From: Pantoea eucrina
GTDB taxonomy: Bacteria; Pseudomonadota; Gammaproteobacteria; Enterobacterales; Enterobacteriaceae
Assembly (NCBI RefSeq): GCF_001691555.1
Contig: NZ_MAYN01000001.1
Coordinates: forward strand, 124,001 to 188,000
DNA: 64,000 nucleotides
Direction: 5' to 3'
Shown piece by piece: positions 18,431-27,048 of the stretch (within the stretch, counting starts at the first letter, position 1; the number at the start of each line of letters is the position of its first letter). A program made the position numbers and the translations under genes. Below the pieces are notes generated by a model. That model did no database searches. It had not been told where the DNA came from and saw only the letters and a list, made by a program, of their open reading frames with translations.

Positions 18431-19216
18431 ATGATTACGCTCTGTACTGCCTGCGGCACCTCTTATGCCGCGCCGGCCCCCCGGCACTGCCCCATCTGCG
18501 AAGATGAACGCCAGTTTATTCCGCCAGGCGGACAGCGGTGGATAACGCAGACTGATTTGCGCGCCGCGCACACCAACCGGTGGCAGCAGCATCTGCCCGG
18601 CCTGCTTTCACTGCAGAGTCTGCCGGCATTTGGCATCAATCAGCGCGCCTTTCTGCTTTGCACTCCGCACGGCAATATTCTCTGGGACTGCATCGCCCAT
18701 CTGGATGAAGCCACGGAAACGCTGATCCGCGCGCTGGGAGGATTGCAGGCGATAGCCATCTCTCATCCCCACTACTACACCACTATGCAGGACTGGGCCG
18801 CCGCATTCAGCGCACCGATCTGGCTGCATGCCAGCGACAAAGCGTGGATTATGCGCGACAGTCCGTGGATCCGTTTATGGCAGGAGGAGGAGCATGCCCT
18901 GCTGCCAGGCATCACGCTGCTGCGTCTTGGCGGCCATTTTGCCGGTGGCACGGTGCTGCACTGGCAGCGTGATTCGGGGGTAATGCTGAGTGGCGATATT
19001 TTGCAGGTAACGCCAGGCGCGGATGCCGTCTCGTTTATGTGGAGCTATCCCAACATGCTGCCGCTCTCCGCACAGGCGGTGCGCAACATGATGCAGCCGT
19101 TACGGGATCGCAGTTTCACGCAGCTCTACGGCGCTTTTGACGGACGCGAAATTCTGCAGGATGCCGATGCGATTGTGACGCGCTCTGCGCAGCGCTATCT
19201 CAGCTGCCTGAAGTAG
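18431..19216 (+). CDS. metallo-beta-lactamase-fold protein with N-terminal zinc ribbon
   Basis: The 261-residue product begins with a four-cysteine zinc-ribbon-like segment (CTACGTSYAAPAPRHCPIC). The rest looks like an MBL fold: ISHPHYYT at the first metal motif, LGGHFAGGT, and LSGDIL. The canonical HxHxDH motif is altered: the two first histidines remain, but the Asp-His pair is replaced by Tyr-Thr, so the metal site must differ or hold one metal. The function is unknown. GAGGAGAAACC precedes the ATG. Probably co-transcribed with the upstream cyclotransferase-like gene. Confidence 0.75.
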   Translation: MITLCTACGTSYAAPAPRHCPICEDERQFIPPGGQRWITQTDLRAAHTNRWQQHLPGLLSLQSLPAFGINQRAFLLCTPHGNILWDCIAHLDEATETLIRALGGLQAIAISHPHYYTTMQDWAAAFSAPIWLHASDKAWIMRDSPWIRLWQEEEHALLPGITLLRLGGHFAGGTVLHWQRDSGVMLSGDILQVTPGADAVSFMWSYPNMLPLSAQAVRNMMQPLRDRSFTQLYGAFDGREILQDADAIVTRSAQRYLSCLK

Positions 19217-19259
19217 AGCATAAGTTATGCTGTAAAAGCATAAGCGCCCTGCCCAATAT

Positions 19260-19283
19260 GGATGTACAGACGTCTGGACGTAT
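19260..19283 (+). promoter_or_regulatory. tandem MetJ boxes upstream of nlpA
   Basis: Three adjacent 8-mers: GGATGTAC (4/8), AGACGTCT (perfect metbox) and GGACGTAT (6/8). MetJ binds tandem AGACGTCT repeats cooperatively. The site is 41 bp before the nlpA start and overlaps a plausible -10 element (TATTAT near 19283). Repression by methionine via MetJ is inferred. Confidence 0.72.
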
Positions 19284-19323
19284 ATTATAGTCCGGGGCTG
19301 ACAAGAATAAGGATGCTGCAAAC

Positions 19324-20124
19324 ATGAAAAAACGTTTACTGACCGCGCTGCTGGCCGCTTCTGTGACGCTGCTGAGCGCCTGCGATAACAATAACGACGA
19401 AAAAATCAAAGTTGCGATTAACAGTGGGCCGGACGAACAGCTCTGGCAGACAGTGAAGCAGGTCGCGCATGACAAATATAAGCTGGACGTTGAGGTGATT
19501 GCGTTTAACGATTACGTGCAGCCCAACGAAGCTCTTTACAATAAAGATGTGGATGCAAATGCCTTCCAGAGCCTGCCATACCTTGAGATGCAGTCAAAAG
19601 AGCGCGGGTATAAATTTGCCGTCATCACCAATACCTTTGTGTTTCCGATTGCCGGCTATTCCCGCAAAATCAAAAGCTTGAATGAACTGCCGGATGGCGC
19701 GACGATCACCCTGTCAAATGAAGCCACCACGCTGGGTCGCAGCCTGCTGCTGCTGCAGGCGCAGGGCCTGATTAAAGTGAAACCTGAAGCGGGTCTGCTG
19801 CCCACCACGCTGGATATCACCGCCAATCCTAAAAAGCTGAAGTTTGTTGAGGTGGATACGCCGCAGCTGGCACGCACGCTGGACGATCCGCAGGTTTATC
19901 TTTCCATCATCAATAACAACTTTGCGGCGCTGGTGAACCTCTCCGCCTCACGCGACGGCATGTTTATGGAAGGTAAAGCATCACCCTACGTGAATGCCAT
20001 CGTGGCGCGTGAAGATAATAAAGAGAGTGCGAACGTGCAAAAGCTGAAAGAGGCATTCCGCTCGCAGCCGGTGCTGGACAAAGCCAACGAGATCTACAAA
20101 GGCGATATTATCAAAGGCTGGTAA
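19324..20124 (+). CDS. nlpA: NlpA/MetQ-family substrate-binding lipoprotein
   Basis: The 266-residue product has a lipoprotein signal ending LLSAC, lipidated at C20, with Asp at +2, the residue that retains lipoproteins in the inner membrane. The mature part follows E. coli NlpA closely (TFVFPIAGYSRKIKS, LGRSLLLLQAQGL, LLPTTLDITANPKKL, SPYVNAIVAREDNK). NlpA is a paralogue of MetQ and can support methionine uptake through MetNI. No metN or metI is adjacent. Tandem MetJ boxes directly upstream support a methionine-related role. AAGGATG serves as ribosome site. Confidence 0.9.
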   Translation: MKKRLLTALLAASVTLLSACDNNNDEKIKVAINSGPDEQLWQTVKQVAHDKYKLDVEVIAFNDYVQPNEALYNKDVDANAFQSLPYLEMQSKERGYKFAVITNTFVFPIAGYSRKIKSLNELPDGATITLSNEATTLGRSLLLLQAQGLIKVKPEAGLLPTTLDITANPKKLKFVEVDTPQLARTLDDPQVYLSIINNNFAALVNLSASRDGMFMEGKASPYVNAIVAREDNKESANVQKLKEAFRSQPVLDKANEIYKGDIIKGW

Positions 20125-20131
20125 GCGTCCT

Positions 20132-20157
20132 GCACGCTCCGGACCTCTCCGGACAGT
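20132..20157. repeat. dispersed intergenic motif, copy 1
   Basis: GCACGCTCCGG (20132-20142) followed by CCGGACAGT (20149-20157). The same two motifs recur in opposite order at 26766-26797, on the other side of the autotransporter gene. The segment can also pair with GTGCCGGAGGTGCA just downstream. Confidence 0.4.
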
Positions 20158-20214
20158 GACCGGGTGTGCCGGAGGTGCAGAGGCATGCGCAATTACCCGG
20201 TCCATCCGTTATGT

Positions 20215-20248
20215 CTGCAGCGGCAACCTGTTCGGGTTACCGCTGCAG
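20215..20248. terminator. hairpin downstream of nlpA
   Basis: CTGCAGCGG and CCGCTGCAG pair, then AACC with GGTT after one mismatch, around a 6-nt loop; ATTTTCC follows. Probably ends the nlpA transcript. The remaining DNA to 20682 is AT-rich leader of the autotransporter gene; I see no gene in it. Confidence 0.5.
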
Positions 20249-20682
20249 ATTTTCCGGATTTAAGCATAAAAATGTATTACCGGCGTTGTGCATCATTTCA
20301 CATTTATCCGCAATCATCTCTGCCGCATAAAATGATACCAATGACTTACAACCGTTCCAGGCTTTAATTGAGTGCAGAAATTAAACTGCAGCTGAAACAG
20401 CGTGCTGGCCGGTTAACAACATAAACAGCAGGGTTATCGCGCTTAATCATCAACCTCTCTGTTTTTTTATTTGGCTAAATATCTACGATTGTAACTTTCG
20501 TTATCCGATTCACAATTGCTGTAAAACCCGCTAAGTTTGACTTAAGTGTGGCCATTCCTGACTTCTCTTGTCACAACCACGCACCCTTATTTTATATTTA
20601 AAAAAATCCCAGACTGTGAGTTCTCATCCACTTAACACGGTGATCGCGTTGTGTCGCCGGGTACACTTTTACCGGAGGATGT

Positions 20683-23600
20683 ATGCGATTCACCCTGAAT
20701 CCCATTGCGTTGGGGATCGTGGCTGTACAGACCGCGCTCTCTGTTCCACTTGCCAGCCAGGCCGTTACGCTCACTCCTTACAATCCCCGCAACAACGATC
20801 AACAAACCGGCGCGCTGATTGTTAACAGCGGCAGTCAGACCCTGACCGGTAATCAGGCGTTTGAAGCAGGCACTGATGGCGCAACAAATACCACGCTCGG
20901 GCAGGTAAACATTGTCTCCGGTGCAGCGTTTATCGATCGGGCGAGACTGGATACCGGCCCGCAAAACGTTGCCATTACCGTGCCGGATCTCACCACCGGC
21001 GGCAATACGACCTTTCAGGTGTTTGATTCAGCCAGCCTTGTAGCACAGACGCCCGTTAGCAGCAGTACCGTGGTGCCGGATCTGCAAAACGTGAATAACA
21101 ATCAATATATCAACGCGCGCGTAGCGGATGTGACCGGCAGCGGCAGCGTGCTGGATGTCAGCATCGGGCAACTCACTGCCAGCAGCAGTGCCAGTACCAA
21201 TGCCTGGACCATGGCGGCAAAAAGCACCACGCTGTTTCAGGCGAGTAATGGCGGGGTCATTAACTGGAACAGCAACAACCGTGTCGCATTCACCGGTTCA
21301 GCGGCAGAGGTCGGCGGTGGTGGCGCAACTGACAGTCTGAGCGTGCAAAACCTCGCCACTTACACTGGCAGCTTCAGCGTACAAACGCTGGATGGCAAAA
21401 CCACCTCTTTTAGCGTAACCAATGCCAGCCAGCTGCAGCGCTACAACACCTGGCTGGTGAGTCAGCTGCAGAGTGGCAACCTCGCCACCGCCCGTTACCT
21501 TAGCGAATTTAACAAAGCCGTTACCCTCACCGATGAGGAAATAGTTTACAGCGTCAGCGCCACGCCGCCGGATGAGGTCACGCAACCCCTGGGTAACCGT
21601 GTCGTGATCAACGCTGAGGGTATTGGCTCACAGATTACGATTGCCGCAGACAAAACGCTGGAGGCGACCGGCGCGAACGGCGGTGCCGTGCGGGTTGCGT
21701 CCGGTGCCAGCGCCACCGTGGATGGCAAACTGGCCAGCCGGGGTACGGCGCTCGCGCTGGACGATGCCAGCGCGACTAACAGCAGCAGCGGAGTCATCAA
21801 CGGCGGCTTTCTTAACCGGATCGACGGCACCGGCGTGGGCGCGGCCAGCAGCAATGCGACGGCGGTCACGGTGCAAAACAACGGCAACTTTATCAATAAT
21901 GGCGTGCTGAACCTCGGCACCACCGGCAGCAATCTGACCAGTGGCGTGGCAGGTATCCGGCTGGATGCCAGCGCGCAGGCGAGTAACAGCGGGAATATTA
22001 ACGTTGGCGTTAATGGTTCCGCCGCACGCGGCACCACCTCTGGCGTTCTGCTCACAGCCGACAGCAGCCGCTTTACCAACACCAGTGCGGGCACCCTTTA
22101 CATCGGACGCGGCCCGCAAAACAGCCTGAGCGATAACGTAGCGGAAACCGCGATGAATCAGAGCGGTCTGACCAGCGGTATTGCCCTGCTGGCGAACGGC
22201 AGCGCGATCAGTGAAGGCCGCATCGTGCTCGGTTCCCGCGTGCAGAATGCGGCCGGCATGTCAGTCAGCGGCGCGAACAACGCCACGCTCATCAACAGCG
22301 GCACCATTGATATTAACGGCAGCGCGGCGCGCGTGCCGCGCGAAAACACCGGCATGCTGGTCAGCAACAGCAGCGGCACGCTGGAGAATCGTGGCACCAT
22401 CAATCTCAACGGGGTTAACGGCACCGGCCTTAAAGTACTGGCTGGCAATGGCAGTACGGCGGCGGCAAGCTCTGCCGGCACAATCAATGTGGCGGGCGGA
22501 GCCGATCCCGCCAGCGGCACACGCAATTTTGGCGTATGGGCAGAGGGACAGGGTAGCGGCACAGCACTGGCCAGCGTGGATGGTCGCATCAATCTGACAG
22601 GCAACGGGGCGATAGGCGTACACGCACGCGGTAATGCCACCATTAATGTTACGCAGGATGCGATCCCGGTATTCAGCACCGGCAGCCAGCAAATCGGCTT
22701 CTTTGCCTATGGTCCGAATGCGCTGATCAACGTAGCGGATAATAATGCTTTTGACGTCACCACCCGTAATTCCACCCTGTTTCGTATCGAACAGGGCGCC
22801 GGTTTTGATGGTTCAGATACCACGCTCACTGCTTCCGGCGCGGGAAGCGTGGCGATCAACGGCACCGGTGCTGATGGCACCACGGTTAACACCCGCAATG
22901 CCACGCTGAACGTCAGCGGTAGCGGTGCGGCTGGCGTAAACATCGAAGGCGGTGCACTGGGCAATATCGATGCCGCCACCACCATCAATCTCACCGGCAG
23001 CAATGCTATCGGGGCGATTGCCGACGGACAAAAACATACGCTGACCGGTGCCAGCAGCCGCGCTCCGGTTGCCGGCACCCGGCTGATTTCAGCGGCAGAG
23101 CTGGATTCAGCGCAGGACACTATTACAGGCTATCTGGCGCGTAATCGCGCCCGGCTCACCAACAGTGGCAATATCACGTTCAGCGGCGCCAGCACCACCG
23201 GGATACGCGTGGAGAGCGGTGCCAGCGGCAGCAACAGTGGCAATATCAGTATCAGCGAAGGCGGCAGCGGCATTGTGGTCAACAGCGTGGGCAGCCCCTT
23301 TGCCACCACCGTCAGCAACAGCGGTAACATTGAGGTAAATGGCGGCAGCATCCGTAACCGTACGCGCGGCGTAACGGCCGGTGGCGCACAGGCTGTCGCA
23401 AATCTTGACGCCGGCACGCTTACTCTTAATGGTATTGGTGCAATGGGTGCCGAAGCGCTCAGCGGTGCGCAGGTTAATATCGCTGCGGGATCAACGCCGG
23501 TTTTCAATAACAGCAATCAGATCGCTTACCGCGCAGCGGGCAGCGGCTCCCGTATCAGTTCGGCAAGTCGTACGCTGAACATCACGACTGCGGGCTCCAC

Positions 23601-26600
23601 CGGCTACCGCATTGACGACGGTGCTGCGCTCGGTTTCAGCGCCGCCAGTGCGCTCACCGCCAGTGCGGCAAACGCCACCGGCGTCATTGTTTCCGGTAAT
23701 GGCAGCAGCCTGAACAGCACTAACGCCAGTTTTACCGCCAGCGGCACGGGCAGCACGGCGGTTCGCGTTGAAGGGGGTGCTGCAGCCACGCTGGACAGCA
23801 GCAGCACGCTTAATCTGAGCGGTAATAATGCCGTCGGCATCCTGGTGAACACGCTGCGCAGCGACCTCAGTAATGCGCTGGATGGCAGCGCTGCCGCGAC
23901 CCGGGTAACCAGCAACGCCAGCATCCGTGGGGCCGGCAGCGGCGCTACCGGCGTCGACATTACCAACGGCGCGACCCTGATCAACAACGGTGCGCTTAGT
24001 CTGACCGGAAATAACAGCATCGGCATCCGCTCCCGTGCCGGCAGTACGTTAACCAATAACGGTGTGGTAACAGTGACCAGCGGCACCGGTCTGGATGTTT
24101 CCGGCCGCGGCAGCACGCTGGCGCAGGGCGGCGTCATCAATGTTGAAAACGGCGTGGCTGGCGTACGTATCAGCGAGGGCGCCCGGCTGGCGCTGAACGG
24201 TCGCACTACAGCGATTACCGCGCGCGGAACCGCACACGGGATTTTACTTGACCAGGGCGCCGCGGCACTCAGTGCCGCAGATGCCAGCATCAGCGTTTCC
24301 GGCAGCGGCAACGGCATTGAGAACCGTGCAGAACTCAGCAATGTCAGCCTCAGCAACCTGACGCTTAACGTCGGCAACGGCAGCGGCATTCGCACCGGTG
24401 TGGCATTCGATCCCGCTTCCACCGTGACGGCAAACGTCAGGGGTAGCGGCAACGGCCTTAACATTGCTAACGCCGACGGCAGCACTACGCGCGGCGATCT
24501 GACGCTGGGTCCAGGCTACGTGTTTAACGTCAGCGGCGCAGGCGGTAGCGGTATTCGTGCCAATACCACGGGTGATATTTTCACCGCTGCCAGCGTAAAC
24601 ATTGATGATCCCGCTGGCGGATCGGCGCTGATCTCCGGTACGGCCGGTACCATTGTGAATACCGGGACGCTCCGCTCTGCCAGCCTGCGCGCGCCGGTAG
24701 TGGATCTCCGCGGGGGGAAAACGGTGTTTGAAAACGTCGGCACCATTATTACCGCCACGCCACAAACTCAGGCAGTTGCCGGCAGTAATGCCGACGACGT
24801 CATCTTGCTGACAGAAGGCGACGTGCGCGGCGATATCAATCCCGGCGGCGGGTCCGACACGTTTCGCTGGAGCGGCGGCAGGCTTAACGGCAGTCTGACG
24901 ATGGGTAATGGTAACAACAACCTGGCGGACATCAGCGGCGTCAGTCTCAGCACCACTTATCATCTCACCAGCGGCAGCGGAAGCGGTAACAGCCTGACAT
25001 TCAGCCAGATTGACGGGCGTGGCGGCAGCTTTAGCGCCGACGATCGCCGCAAAGGGGTAAACCTTGGCACGGGCTGGAGCACGATCAACTTTGCAGATAC
25101 GCGCTGGACGCTGACCGATAATCTGCAGCTGGCGCGCAGCACAATTAATATTGATAAGGCGTCCATCTTATATGCGGGTAACAATGTACACCCGCTGCTG
25201 GCAGGCGGTACGGCAGGGTCGCTGGTGGTTAATAACAGCGGCACGCTGGATCTCACTAACGGCGCTGGTTCACCGGGTAATACGCTGGCGATCAACGGAT
25301 CGCTGGCGTCTGCGGGAGGTCAGGCGAACCTGATCACCCGACTGAACCGGGGTGGTACGCTGAGTAACCAGTTTACCGATCGCATCAGCGTAACCGGCAA
25401 TGCCAGCGGCACCACGCTGCTGAATGTACAGCCGGATGCTGCCAGCAGCGGTACGCTGACCGATCTTAATCGCAACGGTAGCGTTGAGGGCAATGAAGGT
25501 ATTTCGCTGGCGCAGATAGGGGGTAACGCGGCTGCCGGCAGTTTTGCACTGGCGGATGGCTATCTCGGGGCCGGGCCGTGGCAGTATCGGTTGTATACTT
25601 TCGCGCCGGGCAGCAGCGATCCGGCGCAACGCCTGGTCAGCGGCAGCGGAAATAACTACTGGGATTATCGACTGGCAAACTATCTTGTGTGCGAGAACAG
25701 CAGCAGCTGCCAGCCTGCGCTGATTACCGATGCTTTTGGCAGCGAGCAAGCTTATAACGCACGTCCGGCCGTGGTACCACAGGTGCCTGCTTATGTATCG
25801 GCGCCCACCGGCCTCGCCTATTACACCACCGGCATTATCGATGACCTGCATAAACGTCTGGGTGAGCTGCGCCACGGACAGCAGCGCGCTGACGGCAATG
25901 GCGGCGAGATGTTTCTGCGCTATATCGGCTCAAACCTGAAATACCAGAGCGATCGCAGCTTCCGTGATTATGGTTATGATTTTGATCTCAATTACAGTGC
26001 GGTGCAGCTGGGTGGCAATGTGCTGCGGCTTGATGGCGCAAGCGACTCCCTGCGCGGCGGCGTGGCATATACGCGTGGCAATACGCGTCTGCGCCCCAAA
26101 GCGGCAGATGGCTATAGCAGCACCACTTTTGACAGTGATAGCCTGGCGCTCTACAGCACCTGGCAGCGTGATAACGGCTTCTATCTGGATGGCGTGCTGT
26201 CATTTGACTGGCACCGCGGTGAAACCGATATCGCGCGGCAAAAACAGGTGGCGAAGCTGAAAGGACGCGGCTGGACTGCCTCACTGGAGAGCGGCTATCC
26301 GTTTACGCTGGGTGACGGCTATCAGCTGGAACCGCAGGCGCAGCTGCTGTATATGCAGCTTAACATGAATGACTTCACCGATAAGGATGGCAGCAAGGTT
26401 CGCTACGGTGATTATGACCAGACGATTGGCCGGCTGGGTGCGCGTCTCAATCGCACCTGGAGTGATGACTATCATCGCCAGTATACGCCTTATCTGCGCG
26501 CAAATTATTACAGAGGCTGGGGCGGCGCAGCCACTACCTCGGTCGCTGCTGCAGATAATCCGGCGCTGGGGGCCACGTTTACCAGCGGGCATGTTGGCCA

Positions 26601-26742
26601 GATGTGGGAAGCGGGTGCAGGCGGCACGGTAACGCTGCACAACGACGTTTCGCTCTATGCTGAAGCCGATTACCGTAAAGCGATCGAGGGTAACGGCGCC
26701 AAAGGATGGCGCTACAACGCTGGCGTGCGCTGGGAGTTCTGA
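20683..26742 (+). CDS. large type Va autotransporter, beta-helix passenger
   Basis: The 2019-residue protein has a signal peptide (cleavage probably after ASQA, residues 25-28), a very long passenger rich in Gly, Asn, Ser and Thr with short repeated turns such as LTGNNSIG and NSGNI, typical of a parallel beta-helix, then a linker, and a C-terminal 12-strand autotransporter barrel (about residues 1730-2019) ending in the outer-membrane signal VRWEF. The passenger appears cysteine-free until a close pair CENSSSC near residue 1668, just before the barrel linker. A long internal duplication covers about residues 654-800 and 930-1075. Likely an adhesin; no protease motif was seen. Confidence 0.9.
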   Translation: MRFTLNPIALGIVAVQTALSVPLASQAVTLTPYNPRNNDQQTGALIVNSGSQTLTGNQAFEAGTDGATNTTLGQVNIVSGAAFIDRARLDTGPQNVAITVPDLTTGGNTTFQVFDSASLVAQTPVSSSTVVPDLQNVNNNQYINARVADVTGSGSVLDVSIGQLTASSSASTNAWTMAAKSTTLFQASNGGVINWNSNNRVAFTGSAAEVGGGGATDSLSVQNLATYTGSFSVQTLDGKTTSFSVTNASQLQRYNTWLVSQLQSGNLATARYLSEFNKAVTLTDEEIVYSVSATPPDEVTQPLGNRVVINAEGIGSQITIAADKTLEATGANGGAVRVASGASATVDGKLASRGTALALDDASATNSSSGVINGGFLNRIDGTGVGAASSNATAVTVQNNGNFINNGVLNLGTTGSNLTSGVAGIRLDASAQASNSGNINVGVNGSAARGTTSGVLLTADSSRFTNTSAGTLYIGRGPQNSLSDNVAETAMNQSGLTSGIALLANGSAISEGRIVLGSRVQNAAGMSVSGANNATLINSGTIDINGSAARVPRENTGMLVSNSSGTLENRGTINLNGVNGTGLKVLAGNGSTAAASSAGTINVAGGADPASGTRNFGVWAEGQGSGTALASVDGRINLTGNGAIGVHARGNATINVTQDAIPVFSTGSQQIGFFAYGPNALINVADNNAFDVTTRNSTLFRIEQGAGFDGSDTTLTASGAGSVAINGTGADGTTVNTRNATLNVSGSGAAGVNIEGGALGNIDAATTINLTGSNAIGAIADGQKHTLTGASSRAPVAGTRLISAAELDSAQDTITGYLARNRARLTNSGNITFSGASTTGIRVESGASGSNSGNISISEGGSGIVVNSVGSPFATTVSNSGNIEVNGGSIRNRTRGVTAGGAQAVANLDAGTLTLNGIGAMGAEALSGAQVNIAAGSTPVFNNSNQIAYRAAGSGSRISSASRTLNITTAGSTGYRIDDGAALGFSAASALTASAANATGVIVSGNGSSLNSTNASFTASGTGSTAVRVEGGAAATLDSSSTLNLSGNNAVGILVNTLRSDLSNALDGSAAATRVTSNASIRGAGSGATGVDITNGATLINNGALSLTGNNSIGIRSRAGSTLTNNGVVTVTSGTGLDVSGRGSTLAQGGVINVENGVAGVRISEGARLALNGRTTAITARGTAHGILLDQGAAALSAADASISVSGSGNGIENRAELSNVSLSNLTLNVGNGSGIRTGVAFDPASTVTANVRGSGNGLNIANADGSTTRGDLTLGPGYVFNVSGAGGSGIRANTTGDIFTAASVNIDDPAGGSALISGTAGTIVNTGTLRSASLRAPVVDLRGGKTVFENVGTIITATPQTQAVAGSNADDVILLTEGDVRGDINPGGGSDTFRWSGGRLNGSLTMGNGNNNLADISGVSLSTTYHLTSGSGSGNSLTFSQIDGRGGSFSADDRRKGVNLGTGWSTINFADTRWTLTDNLQLARSTINIDKASILYAGNNVHPLLAGGTAGSLVVNNSGTLDLTNGAGSPGNTLAINGSLASAGGQANLITRLNRGGTLSNQFTDRISVTGNASGTTLLNVQPDAASSGTLTDLNRNGSVEGNEGISLAQIGGNAAAGSFALADGYLGAGPWQYRLYTFAPGSSDPAQRLVSGSGNNYWDYRLANYLVCENSSSCQPALITDAFGSEQAYNARPAVVPQVPAYVSAPTGLAYYTTGIIDDLHKRLGELRHGQQRADGNGGEMFLRYIGSNLKYQSDRSFRDYGYDFDLNYSAVQLGGNVLRLDGASDSLRGGVAYTRGNTRLRPKAADGYSSTTFDSDSLALYSTWQRDNGFYLDGVLSFDWHRGETDIARQKQVAKLKGRGWTASLESGYPFTLGDGYQLEPQAQLLYMQLNMNDFTDKDGSKVRYGDYDQTIGRLGARLNRTWSDDYHRQYTPYLRANYYRGWGGAATTSVAAADNPALGATFTSGHVGQMWEAGAGGTVTLHNDVSLYAEADYRKAIEGNGAKGWRYNAGVRWEF
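22640..23900 (+). repeat. internal duplication in the autotransporter passenger
   Basis: Two diverged modules of roughly 430-440 bp start near 22640 and 23467. They align along their length: PVFSTGSQQIGFFA with PVFNNSNQIAYRA, TLFRIEQGAGF with TGYRIDDGAALGF, AAGVNIEGGA with TAVRVEGGA, NLTGSNAIGAI with NLSGNNAVGIL. The period is about 277 residues. Boundaries are approximate. Confidence 0.6.
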
Positions 26743-27048
26743 ACCAGCCCGATACACGGGACGAGCCGGACAGTCCGTCCCGTGTAAGCACGCTCCGGCA
26801 CCTGTAGTGATAAAAGAGGTGACGTGCTCCGCCAGCGCTTCAGGCTGACGCAGTCTGAAGCCTGTTTTTCTGGCTGATAAACGCGCAGCGGTATAAAAAT
26901 CGCGTAAAAATTTGCGCTCACGGCGTAAAAATGGTGTGTGAATAGTCGCCACCCTCTCCCTGCCTGTGCAGAAAACCGCTATCTTCGCCGGTATTACTCC
27001 GGCGCTGAAGAGATATAGCGCCCTTCTGTTAACCTGAGCAGGAACCCC
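26743..27048. other. interval between the autotransporter and kup, with hairpin and repeat motifs
   Basis: ACACGGGACG (26754-26763) pairs perfectly with CGTCCCGTGT (26776-26785); no U-tract follows. Within and after it lie CCGGACAGT (26766-26774) and GCACGCTCCGG (26788-26798), the same motifs found at 20132-20157. The rest is the kup leader without a recognisable regulatory site. Confidence 0.45.

Noticed and set aside
20164-20367. 67-codon frame after nlpA
   Set aside because: It crosses the hairpin at 20215-20248, has no ribosome site and no recognisable similarity.
21546-24963. Several long minus-strand frames opposite the autotransporter passenger
   Set aside because: They mirror the repetitive Gly/Ser/Thr codons of the passenger and show low-complexity Leu/Pro/Ala protein without any family motif.
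21600-25100. Repetitive DNA in the passenger gene considered as a CRISPR-like or satellite array
   Set aside because: Repeats are diverged, in frame, and explained by beta-helix turns; no constant repeat with unique spacers exists.
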